NCBI RefSeq assembly: GCF_900129545.1
Contig: NZ_FQWB01000002.1
Coordinates: 434,001-498,000 of the forward strand
Direction of reading: 5' to 3'
Length of the DNA: 64,000 nt
From: Flavobacterium fluvii
GTDB taxonomy: Bacteria; Bacteroidota; Bacteroidia; Flavobacteriales; Flavobacteriaceae
The first letter of the stretch is position 1, and each line of letters opens with the position of its first letter. Shown piece after piece: positions 17,112 through 27,320 of this stretch. Below the pieces are notes generated by a model. That model was not told the DNA's origin and did no database searches. It worked only from the letters and a program-made list of their open reading frames with translations. The position numbers and the translations under genes were made by a program.

Positions 17112-19116
17112 ATGAAAAATATTTGTCTAAAATATATACTGCAATTGACTTTCTTATTGGGAACTTCATTCCTTTGGGCACAACAAAATCGAGTTTCAGC
17201 TACAACCAAACAAAATTCCAATTACGATTACCACGAAGCTTTTGCCCCTTTTTTTTTATTCTAAGGATGGGACAAATACTCGTTCGGCAAGTGGTCAACC
17301 TGGATTTGAATATTGGCAAAACAAGGCAGATTATAAACTGTCGGCAAAATTAAATGAGTCAGACAATGAGATTACGGGAACGAGCAGCATAACCTACACC
17401 AATAATAGCCCTGACTCGATGTCTTTTTTGTGGATGTATTTGGATCAAAATTTATTCAAGGAAGATTCACGAGGCAACGCCGTTATTCCAATAACTGGTA
17501 GTAGAAATGGAGCACAAGGCGAAATTTTTGATGGAGGACACAAGATAAAATCGGTAAAAATTGTTACTTCAGTCAAAGGAATTTCGACTGAAAAAGAGGC
17601 TAAATATTTAATAAACGATACCAGAATGCAGGTTTTTCTTCCTCAAGAATTGAAATCCAGGGGCGGAGTCGTTACGATTAAAATTGATTTTTCATTCATT
17701 TCTCCGAAAGAAGGTTCTGATCGGATGGGAATATTGGGAACCAAAAACGGCAAAATTTTCTCCATAGCACAGTGGTATCCACGTATGTGTGTTTATGACG
17801 ACATTGCAGGATGGAATACCAATCCCTATCAAGGGGCCTCGGAATTTTATATGGAATATGGAGATTTCGACGTGAGTATTACGGTTCCGGCAAATCATTT
17901 TGTGGTTTGTTCCGGGGAATTAATAAATGTTTCGGAAGTTTATACTGTTGACCAACAAAAACGATTTTCGCAAGCCAAGCAAAGTGACAAAACTGTGGTT
18001 ATTCGATCAAAAGAAGAGGTTTTGACGGCAGTGAATGCAACGACTAAAACTCATAAAACATGGCATTTTAAAATGAAGAATTCTAGAGATGTTGCTTGGG
18101 CATCGTCGGCATCATTTATATTGGATGGAGCCAGAATTAATTTGCCAAGTGGAAAAAAATCATTGGCTATTTCTGCCTATCCTGTCGAAAGTGAAGGAAA
18201 TGAGGCTTGGGGTCGTTCAACTGAATTTACTAAAGCACTGATTGAAAATTATTCAAAAAGATGGTTTGAATATCCTTATCCAACAGCTATTAATTCTGCC
18301 AGTATTGTATCGGGGATGGAATATCCCGGAATTGTTTTTTCCAGTTACAAGGATAAAGGAAAAGATTTGTGGGACACAGCGAATCACGAGTTTGGACATA
18401 TTTGGTTTCCAATGATTGTGGGTTCCAACGAACGTTTATTTGCTTGGATGGACGAAGGCTTCAATACTTTTATTAATTCATTGAGTTCTGATGATTTTAA
18501 TAATGGGGAATACAAGGATAAACCTGTAGATATGCATGTAATTGGACTGAAATATACCAATCCAGATTTAGAAACGGTAATGAGTTCTCCTGATAATATG
18601 AAGGAAGCCAATATTGGCGATTTGTGTTATAGAAAGCCAAGTGTGGGATTGGTAATTTTACGCGAACAAGTTTTGGGAGCCGAACGATTTGACTTGGCTT
18701 TCCGTACTTATATTGATCGATGGGCTTTCAAACATCCAGCTCCAGATGATTTTTTCAGGACTGTGGAAAATGTTGCTGGCGAAGATTTAAGTTGGTTTTG
18801 GAGAGGCTGGTTTGTGAATAATTGGCGACTGGATCAAGGGATTAATTCCGTGAAATATGTTGATGACAATCCAAAGTTGGGAACTTTGATCACCATCGAA
18901 AACTTCGAAAAAATGGTAATGCCGGTAGTTTTGGACATAAAGACCAAAAGCGGAAAAATTTCTCGCCTCAAATTGCCTGTAGAAATTTGGCAAAGAAACA
19001 AGGATTGGACTTTTAAACACAATTCTACAGAAGAAATTGAAAGCGTTGTTCTTGACCCCGATCACGTATTTCCAGATTACAATGAAAGTAATAATGCTTG
19101 GAAATCAGTTAAATAA
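17112..19116 (+). CDS. M1-family metallopeptidase, frameshifted near N-terminus
   Basis: ATG 17112 opens a signal peptide (ILQLTFLLGTSFLWA) in one frame, which stops soon after a run of nine T's at 17249-17257. The rest of the protein (624 residues) continues in the next frame from 17242. Deleting one T joins them into a normal exported M1 peptidase. The catalytic part has the exopeptidase motif GMEYPG, the zinc motif HEFGH and the downstream zinc ligand in WMDEGFNTF. It would trim peptides in the periplasm or at the cell surface. A sequencing error, a true pseudogene or slippage-dependent expression are all possible. The 624-residue frame alone would lack the export signal. Confidence 0.85.
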
Positions 19117-19120
19117 AAAA

Positions 19121-19174
19121 GAAAACCGCAGATTCGTAAATTAAAAGTATAATTTGCGAATCAGCGGTTTTTTA
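19121..19174 (+). terminator. Bidirectional terminator, M1 peptidase/aguA
   Basis: Long stem AAAACCGC-GATTCG-AAATT pairing with AATTT-CGAATC-GCGGTTTT around a short loop, T-run on the plus side and A-run on the minus side. It separates two convergent genes. Confidence 0.85.
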
Positions 19175-19195
19175 TAAATTAAAAGTTTTAAATCT

Positions 19196-20236
19196 TTATT
19201 TCGGAATTTGTTGGCTCAAGCAATGCAAAGTTCCAAAGCCCCAAATTAAATCTATCGCGTTGATGCCAATGATTTCCCTGTCAGGGAAACAGCCTGCCAG
19301 AATATTTAAGGCAATTCTGTCGTTGGTATCATTAAACGTAGGAACCAAAACACAGTTGTTCAAAATAAGGAAGTTTGCATAACTGGCCGGTAACCGCAAT
19401 CCATCAAAATCGATGCGTTTTGGCATTGGTAATTCCACTATTTTTGGAGATTTGCCATTTTCCAACTTCGCATTTTGCAAACGTTTTAAGTTGTCTTGCA
19501 AAGGTTTGTAGTTGTTGTCTTTTGGGTCAGATTCTACAATTGTAATGATGGTATCTTCATTTACAAATCGGCATAAATCGTCGATATGTCCGTGAGTATC
19601 GTCGCCTTCAATTCCGTCGCCCAACCAAATCACGTTGGTAATTCCCAAATATTCCTTGAAAACCGCTTCATAATCTGCTTTGGTGAAATTGGGATTTCGA
19701 ACCTGGATATCAGGATGCATCAAGCATTCTTCCGAAGTCAACAAAGTTCCTTTTCCGTTGGTGTCAATCGCTCCGCCTTCAACGATTACGGGTTTTCCGT
19801 TGTATATAACTTGGGTTACGGGAATTTTTAGAAATTCGCCCACTTTTGAAGGAACGTGTTTGTCTAAATTGATGTTTTTATATTTTGCCCAACCGTTGAA
19901 ATTGAAATTCAAGGCTTCTCTTTTGGTTCCGTTTTGAACAATAATCGGACCCGAATCACGCATCCAGCTTCTGTTGGTTTTATGAATGATGAAAGAAACA
20001 TTACTCATTTTAACAGTTGCCGTTTCCAACATTTCCGAAACTTTTGTCTTTAGTTTTTCATCGGCAACGACCAAAAAAACTTCTTCAAAAGTGGCTACTT
20101 TTTTGATGAATTCGACAAAAGCCCATTGTATCGCTTCGTATTTACCAGGCCAATCGTTGCCATTATGTGGAAAACACAATAAAATACCTGATTGTTTTTC
20201 CCATTCGGCGGGGAATCTTCTATTGGAGTTGCTCAT
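19196..20236 (-). CDS. aguA: Agmatine deiminase
   Basis: A 346-residue amidinotransferase-fold enzyme that turns agmatine into N-carbamoylputrescine and ammonia. It begins RRFPAEWEKQSGILLCFPH. It has the MRDSGPI block, GDDTHGHIDDLCRF with the catalytic Asp/His, and the nucleophile Cys339 in TLHCLSQQ. It starts 2 bases downstream of the amidase gene that performs the next step, so the two form an operon. The arginine decarboxylase that would supply agmatine is not in this window. Confidence 0.95.
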   Translation of the reverse strand: MSNSNRRFPAEWEKQSGILLCFPHNGNDWPGKYEAIQWAFVEFIKKVATFEEVFLVVADEKLKTKVSEMLETATVKMSNVSFIIHKTNRSWMRDSGPIIVQNGTKREALNFNFNGWAKYKNINLDKHVPSKVGEFLKIPVTQVIYNGKPVIVEGGAIDTNGKGTLLTSEECLMHPDIQVRNPNFTKADYEAVFKEYLGITNVIWLGDGIEGDDTHGHIDDLCRFVNEDTIITIVESDPKDNNYKPLQDNLKRLQNAKLENGKSPKIVELPMPKRIDFDGLRLPASYANFLILNNCVLVPTFNDTNDRIALNILAGCFPDREIIGINAIDLIWGFGTLHCLSQQIPK

Positions 20237-20238
20237 AA

Positions 20239-21126
20239 TTAATCGATTGCTCTTTTCGTGATATCTCCAAAAGCATCAATTCTTCTGTCCCTAAAGAAAG
20301 GCCAGTTTTGGCGCACATTTTCTTGCAAATCTAAATCTACTTCAGCAATCAAAATTTCTTCTTTATCGTGTGAGGCTTGCGCCAAAATTTCTCCTTGTGG
20401 ACCAGCTATAAACGAAGAACCCCAAAACTGGATTCCGGCAGTTCCTTCAATATATTGTTCTAATCCGATTCTATTTGCTGCGGCAACATAAACACCATTC
20501 GCTACGGCGTGACCTTTCATCACGTTCATCCAAGCACCGTGTTGGTTTTCTCCATATTGCTCTTTTTCCAATGGATGCCAACCGATTGCAGTTGGGTAAA
20601 ACAATACGTCAGCACCTTGCAAAGCAGTTAAACGAGCTGCTTCCGGATACCATTGATCCCAACAAATAAGTGTTCCAATTTTTCCTTTTTCGGTAGGGAA
20701 GGCTTTGAAACCTAAATCTCCGGGAGTGAAATAGAATTTTTCGTAGAAATGGGGATCATCCGGAATGTGCATTTTGCGGTACAATCCCGCTTCTGAACCA
20801 TCGGTATCAATGATGTAAGCACTGTTATGGTAAATTCCCGCCATTCTTTTTTCGAAGAAAGGAACGATAATTACCACTCCTAATTCTTTTGCCAAAGCGC
20901 TAAAAGATATAAACGAAGTGCTGTACAATGGTTCTGCCAAAGCAAAATTATCCACGTCCTCACTTTGACAAAAATAGTGGCTGCTGTATAATTCGGGCAA
21001 GGAAATTACTTCCGCACCTTGACTGGCGGCATCACGAACCCAAGCTAAACATTTTTTCAGGTTGTTTTCGGCAACATCATTAAGATTCAATTGAATAACC
21101 GCTATTTTGTATTTTTTCTTTGGCAT
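20239..21126 (-). CDS. aguB: N-carbamoylputrescine amidase
   Basis: A 295-residue nitrilase-superfamily enzyme that hydrolyses N-carbamoylputrescine to putrescine. The Glu-Lys-Cys catalytic set is visible: Glu in SLPELYSSHYF, Lys in YRKMHIPDDP, Cys in LICWDQWYPEAARL. First gene of the aguB-aguA operon. Together they make putrescine from agmatine. Confidence 0.95.
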   Translation of the reverse strand: MPKKKYKIAVIQLNLNDVAENNLKKCLAWVRDAASQGAEVISLPELYSSHYFCQSEDVDNFALAEPLYSTSFISFSALAKELGVVIIVPFFEKRMAGIYHNSAYIIDTDGSEAGLYRKMHIPDDPHFYEKFYFTPGDLGFKAFPTEKGKIGTLICWDQWYPEAARLTALQGADVLFYPTAIGWHPLEKEQYGENQHGAWMNVMKGHAVANGVYVAAANRIGLEQYIEGTAGIQFWGSSFIAGPQGEILAQASHDKEEILIAEVDLDLQENVRQNWPFFRDRRIDAFGDITKRAID

Positions 21127-21242
21127 AAGGCAAAATTTTAGAGTGCAAAAATAGTGTTTTTATGAGGAATTGGAAAAATGCCGATTGTATTTTTTATGGA
21201 TTCCTTTGATGAAGGGAGCGTTCGCTTTTGGATTTAAAAACA

Positions 21243-21272
21243 AACCTCTTTTAAATCGCTTTAAAAGAGGTT
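21243..21272 (-). terminator. Terminator after the pectin operon
   Basis: Perfect 13-base arms (AACCTCTTTTAAA / TTTAAAAGAGGTT) around TCGC, with T-runs on both strands. It lies 24 bases after the stop of the PL10 gene. Confidence 0.85.
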
Positions 21273-21295
21273 GTTTTTAGGGGTGTATTTTATTT

Positions 21296-22501
21296 TTACG
21301 GTTTTAAAACATCCGTTGTTGGTGCCCATTTCTTTTGCCATTCTGGATATTTTTTCAAGACTTTTTCAGGGTTGTAAGTGTACCAAGCATAACCAACTCG
21401 GCGTTCTCTGCTAACCTCGGCCAAAGAATATAAATACTTGCTGTCTCGGTCGCAAAACAGGGGTTTTTCTGTTCCCAATTCATAATAACGTGTCCAAATA
21501 GGAGGGGCAGTTGGGTCATTCACCACTCGGTTGTCTTTGGTAATCGTCATGTATTTTGATTCCTCTTTTGGAGCATCAAAAGTTTCAACTCTGGTATTGT
21601 ATATTTTGGAGTCCGAAAACCATTTTACTGCAGCTTGTATGGATTTTATTGTTTTTTCATTCGGGTTTTCGATATTCATCAAGAACAAAACTACGGCTGC
21701 ACTTTCTCCATTGCAGATGCTTGGCGGTTCGAATTTTCTGGCCCAAGCCGGCAATAAAGTTTCTTCATCGTGTTGTTGGCACCAAGCCGTTAGTTTTCCT
21801 TGATCGACAATTTGCATTTTTAGGATGCAATCGATTCCTTTTTGATAAGCTGCAGCTACTTTAGTTTTTGTTTTATTATCTAGAAATGCAAAATTTGGAT
21901 CATTGTAAAGGATTTTTCCCAACATATCCATAATGCCCATATAAGCTCCATCGTTGAAGGTTATGTGACGGCTGTACCCTTTTTCCAAAGGAAAATATTG
22001 CGGCCAACCTCCATTGGAATATTGGGCTTTAAGAACAAAATCGATTCCTTTTAGGCAAGCCTCTTTGTATTTTTCGGTTTTGGTCAACGTATAGACTTGT
22101 GCCAAATAATAGGTATGGGTATAAGAGGTGGCATTGTCAAAAGTAGTATGCAAAACAGATTTCGTTTTGACCACATCGTTAATTTGTTCTGGAGTCAAAA
22201 CGGCCCTCATATCATAATTTTTAGGCCATCCACCATTATCTCGTTGAAAATAGATGATGTTGTCGGCTATTTTAGTGTATTCGGATTCCGGATATTGAGG
22301 CTGGTTGGGAACTGGATTTACAATATTGGATGCATCTTTAATATGATACCAATGATTGACACCGTCGGCAAATGGTTTTGTGCTAATTGTCGTTTTGCTT
22401 TCCTTGTTGGATTGGGCAATTGAAAAAGCAAATGAAAAGGACGTAAGAACAACGGCAAGTAATAAGCTAGCCTTTTGGTTTTTTGGGGCGAAAATTTTCA
22501 T
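21296..22501 (-). CDS. Pectate lyase, PL10 family
   Basis: A 401-residue secreted enzyme that cleaves unmethylated homogalacturonan by beta-elimination. Signal peptide LLLAVVLTSFSFAFS. The (alpha/alpha) toroid motifs of PL10 are present: NGGWPKNYD, NGGWPQYFP, TFNDGAYMGIM, CNGESAAVVLFLM, then IWTRYYELGT-KPLFCDRD and RRVGYAWY. All expected conserved blocks are intact. It is the last gene of a seven-gene pectin operon, 23 bases after the GH43 gene. Confidence 0.95.
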   Translation of the reverse strand: MKIFAPKNQKASLLLAVVLTSFSFAFSIAQSNKESKTTISTKPFADGVNHWYHIKDASNIVNPVPNQPQYPESEYTKIADNIIYFQRDNGGWPKNYDMRAVLTPEQINDVVKTKSVLHTTFDNATSYTHTYYLAQVYTLTKTEKYKEACLKGIDFVLKAQYSNGGWPQYFPLEKGYSRHITFNDGAYMGIMDMLGKILYNDPNFAFLDNKTKTKVAAAYQKGIDCILKMQIVDQGKLTAWCQQHDEETLLPAWARKFEPPSICNGESAAVVLFLMNIENPNEKTIKSIQAAVKWFSDSKIYNTRVETFDAPKEESKYMTITKDNRVVNDPTAPPIWTRYYELGTEKPLFCDRDSKYLYSLAEVSRERRVGYAWYTYNPEKVLKKYPEWQKKWAPTTDVLKP

Positions 22502-22524
22502 TGTTTAAATTTTGGTTGGTTTAA

Positions 22525-24057
22525 TTAATCAAGAACAGTATAATTGAAGTTGTCGAATTTGACTTCGCCTTCCCCAAAAGCAAATAAGCCGGCACGAAGA
22601 CTAAGGAATTCTCCGAATACATTGTGATTGAAACCACTGGCTTCAATACTTCTTTCTACTCGATTCCAATCTTTGCCATTGGCGCTGTAATAAAAACTCA
22701 CTTCATTTTCATCATTTAAAATGCGCAAAAATCCGTGATTTCCAATGGTGTTGGTTTCGCTTATTTTTTTCTTTTGACGGTTGTAAACCACAAATTGATT
22801 TTTGTCAACGGAAATGTGCATATTGGCCAATTCATTGTAATACAAACATAATCCGGCCATGGTAGTGCTTTCGTCCAGCGTGAATTCCACTTGGATTTCA
22901 TATTTTCTATTGGCACTGTTTACCAAAAGAGGAGAACTGTCGGCAAAAATTTTTCCTTCAGCTTTAAACACCAAGGCTCCATTTTGTAGTTTGACCCGAT
23001 TTGGATCATATTTTTTGTAAAACTGCCATTGAAGTCCCAAAGTTTCTTTGTCGAAAGTATCGCTTAGCGTACTGTTTGCCAATGATGATTTTTCTTTCGG
23101 AGCCGGAATTTTGTCTGAAGCATTGATGCCTTCGGGAACTTTAAACCAGCCGTCTTTTGTCCATTCAATTGGCAACATCAGGGTTTGTCTTCCCAGTGTT
23201 TGGAAGTTTTTTTCGTAGCCGTGATACAGCATCCACCAATTACCTTTGGTATCGTCAATCAAACTTCCATGTCCTTGATTCCACCAGCGTTCATTTCGAT
23301 CTTTGGTATGTATGATTGGGTTGTATGGGGAGTTTTCAAATGGACCATAAGGCGATTTTGAACGGGCAGAAACCACCATGTGTGCAGTTGATGGGCCAGC
23401 TGTTCCTCCTTCGGCAGTTGTCAAATAATAATTGCCATTCTTTACGGTTGATTTTGGCGATTCTAGACAGAAACATTCAGTGCTCCATTCTTTGGGAAAC
23501 TGCCAGCCTTTGTAATTCAGGACTGGTTTTTCTGCGGTTGCGAGTCCATCGGGAGTTAATTTCACGACATAACCATCGGATAAATACAAATAGCGATTTC
23601 CTTTTGCATCCACCAGATGACCCGGGTCGATGTATCCACTTAATTTCAAGTCGACAGGATTGCTCCATGGACCATAAGGGGAATTGGCAGAAACTACCCA
23701 GTTTGTTCCTCCAGCGGGAAAATAGATATAATATTTTCCGTTTACGTAAACCAAATCTGGAGCCCAAACGGAGCCTATGTATTGTTTCAATGCAAAGGAT
23801 ATGCGTTCCCAATGAATCAAATCGGTTGAATGCCAAACCAACAACCCCGGATAATAATTGAAAGAGGAATGCGTCATATAATAATCGCTTCCGACCCGCA
23901 CTATGGATGGATCGGGATAATCGCCACCCAACACTGGATTTAGAAAGAAACTTTCTTTATTCGCTAATTGAGTTTTGATCTCATTTTGCGCTAGAGTACC
24001 TTCGGACAGGATTAACAGCACGAATACCAAGATTGAATTTACTACTGTTTTTTTCAT
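22525..24057 (-). CDS. Secreted glycoside hydrolase family 43 enzyme
   Basis: A 510-residue protein with signal peptide (ILVFVLLILSEGTLA). The five-blade propeller begins NPVLGGDYPDPSIVRVGSDY, with the catalytic base Asp in YPDPS. The modulating Asp lies in GYIDPGHLVD and the likely acid Glu in TECFCLESPK. The C-terminal 180 residues look like the beta-sandwich common in the xylosidase/arabinofuranosidase branch of GH43. In a pectin operon it most likely removes arabinose or similar side chains. The exact linkage cannot be told. Confidence 0.92.
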   Translation of the reverse strand: MKKTVVNSILVFVLLILSEGTLAQNEIKTQLANKESFFLNPVLGGDYPDPSIVRVGSDYYMTHSSFNYYPGLLVWHSTDLIHWERISFALKQYIGSVWAPDLVYVNGKYYIYFPAGGTNWVVSANSPYGPWSNPVDLKLSGYIDPGHLVDAKGNRYLYLSDGYVVKLTPDGLATAEKPVLNYKGWQFPKEWSTECFCLESPKSTVKNGNYYLTTAEGGTAGPSTAHMVVSARSKSPYGPFENSPYNPIIHTKDRNERWWNQGHGSLIDDTKGNWWMLYHGYEKNFQTLGRQTLMLPIEWTKDGWFKVPEGINASDKIPAPKEKSSLANSTLSDTFDKETLGLQWQFYKKYDPNRVKLQNGALVFKAEGKIFADSSPLLVNSANRKYEIQVEFTLDESTTMAGLCLYYNELANMHISVDKNQFVVYNRQKKKISETNTIGNHGFLRILNDENEVSFYYSANGKDWNRVERSIEASGFNHNVFGEFLSLRAGLFAFGEGEVKFDNFNYTVLD

Positions 24058-24075
24058 AAAAGCTGATGAAATGTT

Positions 24076-25545
24076 TTATTGTTTTACGTTAACAATTATG
24101 CGTTTGTAGCGCGTAAGTGCCGGCAAGCCATTGTCGGTAACTGCAAGGATAATATGTATGGTACCTAATCTGCCGTTTTTGGATGGAACCACAAATGAAG
24201 CATTTGCCTTGTCGGCATCCTCTATTTTTAGAGATTCGGCTGTTTTGGCTGTAGAAACCGTGAAAGTACCTACTTCTCCATAGTAAAACCATTTATAAGA
24301 AAGGGTATTTCCATCAGGATCTGTAGAACCTTCAGCACTTAGATTTATTTTGTCTCCCACTTTGGCAGTTATTTCTTGGTCGTAATTCACTTTGGGTACA
24401 GGTGGGTGATTTGCTTCTCCATAAGGCTTGGTCGTCCAATCCATCCGGGCAGAAAAATCATTTTGATAGGCTTCTCTCCATCTCCATATCGTTGCCTTAT
24501 TATCGGTATGCCAACTGCCATCAAATCCAAAAACCTCATCTTGCGCATTATTCCAAAGTGGACGTGTTTCGGGTTCCAAGAACCATTTTTCGGTACGTGG
24601 TTGGTAAAATTCATAACGACCGCCCCAACTTCCCCAATCAGGATGTTCTGAATCTCCCAAACCGTTGTTTATTAGGTATAAAAAGCTTGGAGTGTCACCT
24701 TCCATCAAAAACTTGGCTTGTGGATATTCTGCTCCGAGAGGGCCTTTGCTGCGAATGTTTGCATCTAGCCAAGGATTGTCGACTATGGTAAAATTGCCTC
24801 CAGCAAAACGACCATGGAATTGGTCTCCACTAATCCCAACCCAAGTAGAATTATGATAGCCACCTAGACCATGAAATCCTGGACTGGCAATATAGAAAAG
24901 TTCCGGGAAATTTTTTCTGATCCAAGGACCGCTATCGTCTTGATCCGAAATGGTATATATTCTAAGTTTGGCCACAAATTTGGCCACCTCTTTTGGCGAA
25001 CGTGTTTCACGAACTTTCCAAAGCGCCTGGGCAAGACAATTGGGGCCACCCCAAGCCAATACCCATAACGGACGGGAATCTTTTTTGTCAACGGCTTGTA
25101 TGATTAATTCAGAACCTTGGGAATCCATGTTTTTGCCTACCGCGTGCATTCCATAATCAGGTCGTCCTTCTTTGATTATTGAAAACAAAAAATCTGCCGA
25201 AGGAAATCCAGGTTCATGTTTCAAAAGATTTTCTCTTACTTTTCCGTAGGCTCCAACAATTTCATGTATGCGCCATGCGGCAGTCTGGTGTTGTTGGTGA
25301 ATAGAAGTTGTTGCCACTAATCCCTCAACGTCAAATTGATTCGAATAGGTTAAAAAACGAACCATGGACATCGCGTCATCTGGTTCGTTTTCTATATCAG
25401 TCAAGATAAGAACTCTTGGCTTTTCCTGGGCTTCTGCAATAGGGACAATTCCAATAAAAACGAATAAAAATCTAAATAGTAGGCGTCTTTTTAAAAATAC
25501 CGATGTTTTTATGACTTTTGTTTTATCGAATGAATTTTGAACCAT
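24076..25545 (-). CDS. DUF1593 nucleoside-hydrolase-like secreted protein (copy 1)
   Basis: A 489-residue exported protein (N-terminal hydrophobic [16 protein letters not shown]). The main domain matches DUF1593/Sde182 nucleoside-hydrolase-like proteins: [13 protein letters not shown] resembles the metal-binding DxDPGxDDA loop of nucleoside hydrolases, followed by [17 protein letters not shown] and [11 protein letters not shown]. The last 90 residues form an Ig/cadherin-like C-terminal domain. Substrate unknown; it sits between GH43 and GH28 genes, so a sugar-chain substrate of pectin is plausible. A second copy lies two genes upstream. Confidence 0.85.
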   Translation of the reverse strand: MVQNSFDKTKVIKTSVFLKRRLLFRFLFVFIGIVPIAEAQEKPRVLILTDIENEPDDAMSMVRFLTYSNQFDVEGLVATTSIHQQHQTAAWRIHEIVGAYGKVRENLLKHEPGFPSADFLFSIIKEGRPDYGMHAVGKNMDSQGSELIIQAVDKKDSRPLWVLAWGGPNCLAQALWKVRETRSPKEVAKFVAKLRIYTISDQDDSGPWIRKNFPELFYIASPGFHGLGGYHNSTWVGISGDQFHGRFAGGNFTIVDNPWLDANIRSKGPLGAEYPQAKFLMEGDTPSFLYLINNGLGDSEHPDWGSWGGRYEFYQPRTEKWFLEPETRPLWNNAQDEVFGFDGSWHTDNKATIWRWREAYQNDFSARMDWTTKPYGEANHPPVPKVNYDQEITAKVGDKINLSAEGSTDPDGNTLSYKWFYYGEVGTFTVSTAKTAESLKIEDADKANASFVVPSKNGRLGTIHIILAVTDNGLPALTRYKRIIVNVKQ

Positions 25546-25570
25546 TGCAGAATTTGTTTTTTTAATTAGG

Positions 25571-27259
25571 TTATAATTTTACGGCTCCTTTACGAACAGT
25601 TTCTCCAACGACGGTTGTTTTGGAATAATCCAATTTTGGAGAAGAAACTAATTCAATATTCTCGCAAGACGCTCCATTGATGGTAACCGCTTTTGGTGAA
25701 GTCGAATTGAATTCAACATTTTTCAAGGATACATTTTTACCGTTATAAATGTCAAACACATTGGTTTCTTTGATGTCCAATTTGATATTGGTCAGTTTGA
25801 TTCCCTTGGCATCAATGATCGAAACCCCTTTGTCCGCTTTGGCAGTCAAATTGGTGATTTCGATGTTTTCAAGATTCATTTCAGGCAAACCTTGCAAAAA
25901 GATGGCTTGATAAGCTCCAGCAATGGTGATGTTTTTGATGGAAATGTTTTTGAACTGCGGTGTTTTTTCATCCACGGGAACTATTTTGGTACTCACGGTA
26001 TTTCCGCCTTCCGCCAAAGTTTCTGCTATGGATTTTCCTCCATAATACAGGTCGAAAGAAATGGCTTGTGATGGAATGTTGGTCATGAATATATCCGAGA
26101 TGAATATGTTTTCCACAACACCACCACGTCCACGGTTGCTTTTGAAACGCAATCCAACGTCAGTTCCCATAAAAGAACAATTTGATACGTGCATGTTTTT
26201 CACGCCGCTTGACATTTCGCTACCAACGGTTACTCCGCCGTGTCCATGATAAACGATATTGTTTCTTATGATGATGTTTTCGCAAGGGACACCACGATCA
26301 CGACCGTCTTTGTCTTTTCCTGATTTGATGCAAATTGCATCGTCTCCCACATCAAAGCTGGAATTTTCAACCAGTACATTCTTGCAAGATTCCACGTCAA
26401 GTCCATCCCCGTTTTGAGAAAACCAAGGATTGCGAACGGTTACATTACGAATGATCAAGTCTTCAATCATCAATGGATGAATATTCCAGGCTGGAGAATT
26501 TTGAAAAATAGGTCCGTCAAACAATACTCTTTTGCTGTTTTGAATGCTTACCAATACTGGACGAAGAAAATCATGGATGGCTTCAAAGTCTTCTTTGGTT
26601 TTTAAATCCAGTCTTACGTTTTGGTCGGCACCCGTAGCTGCTTTCATGAACGTTTCCGATGGATACCAACTGTCTTTTTTTTCATTTAATACACCGCCCG
26701 AAGCAACAAAACTTTTCCATTGTCCTTCTGTTACCTTGCTTTTTTTGACTTGTCTCCATACTTCGCCTGAACCGTCCCAAACGCCTTTTCCGGTGAAAGC
26801 CACGTTTTCAAGGTTTTTTCCATAAATAGGAGAGATGCAACGCCAAGTGTTTAATCCTTCAAAACTGGTTTGAATAATTGGATATAAACTTTTATCAGTC
26901 GAGAATTTTATCAATGCGCCAGTTTCGGCATGTAATTCGAGGTTGCTTTTCAAAATGATTGGTCCTGTAAGCCAAATACCCGGAGGGATAATCACTTTTC
27001 CGCCTCCTTTTTTGGAAACGGCATCAATGGCATCGGCAAAGGCCTTGGTATTTAAAACGTATCCACCATTTACGGCACCAAAATCTTTGATATTTACGGT
27101 ATTGTTTGGAATTATGGGTTCTTTGACGATGGCCATTTTGAATTCAATCCCTTTATACGTTTCATTGGATTTTGAATTTTGTGCGACACTGTTATTCGAC
27201 CAGCTTGACATTACTACTGTCAAAGCGATGCACAATAGGTTGATTGTTTTTGTTTTCAT
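25571..27259 (-). CDS. Secreted polygalacturonase, GH28
   Basis: A right-handed beta-helix enzyme that hydrolyses polygalacturonate. GH28 active-site motifs are present in order: [32 protein letters not shown] and [11 protein letters not shown]. The signal peptide is [16 protein letters not shown] prefer ATG 27259 (562 residues) over the upstream ATG 27286, because the N-terminus then has the ordinary MKTK-type signal start. Longer than simple GH28 enzymes (about 400-450), with additional C-terminal helix coils. The third-from-last carbohydrate enzyme of the operon. Confidence 0.95.
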   Translation of the reverse strand: MKTKTINLLCIALTVVMSSWSNNSVAQNSKSNETYKGIEFKMAIVKEPIIPNNTVNIKDFGAVNGGYVLNTKAFADAIDAVSKKGGGKVIIPPGIWLTGPIILKSNLELHAETGALIKFSTDKSLYPIIQTSFEGLNTWRCISPIYGKNLENVAFTGKGVWDGSGEVWRQVKKSKVTEGQWKSFVASGGVLNEKKDSWYPSETFMKAATGADQNVRLDLKTKEDFEAIHDFLRPVLVSIQNSKRVLFDGPIFQNSPAWNIHPLMIEDLIIRNVTVRNPWFSQNGDGLDVESCKNVLVENSSFDVGDDAICIKSGKDKDGRDRGVPCENIIIRNNIVYHGHGGVTVGSEMSSGVKNMHVSNCSFMGTDVGLRFKSNRGRGGVVENIFISDIFMTNIPSQAISFDLYYGGKSIAETLAEGGNTVSTKIVPVDEKTPQFKNISIKNITIAGAYQAIFLQGLPEMNLENIEITNLTAKADKGVSIIDAKGIKLTNIKLDIKETNVFDIYNGKNVSLKNVEFNSTSPKAVTINGASCENIELVSSPKLDYSKTTVVGETVRKGAVKL

Positions 27260-27320
27260 TCTTATTTTAGTTTGTTTTAATTTCAATATTTATTTTAGGA
27301 CTGTGTTTTTTACTAATGGT

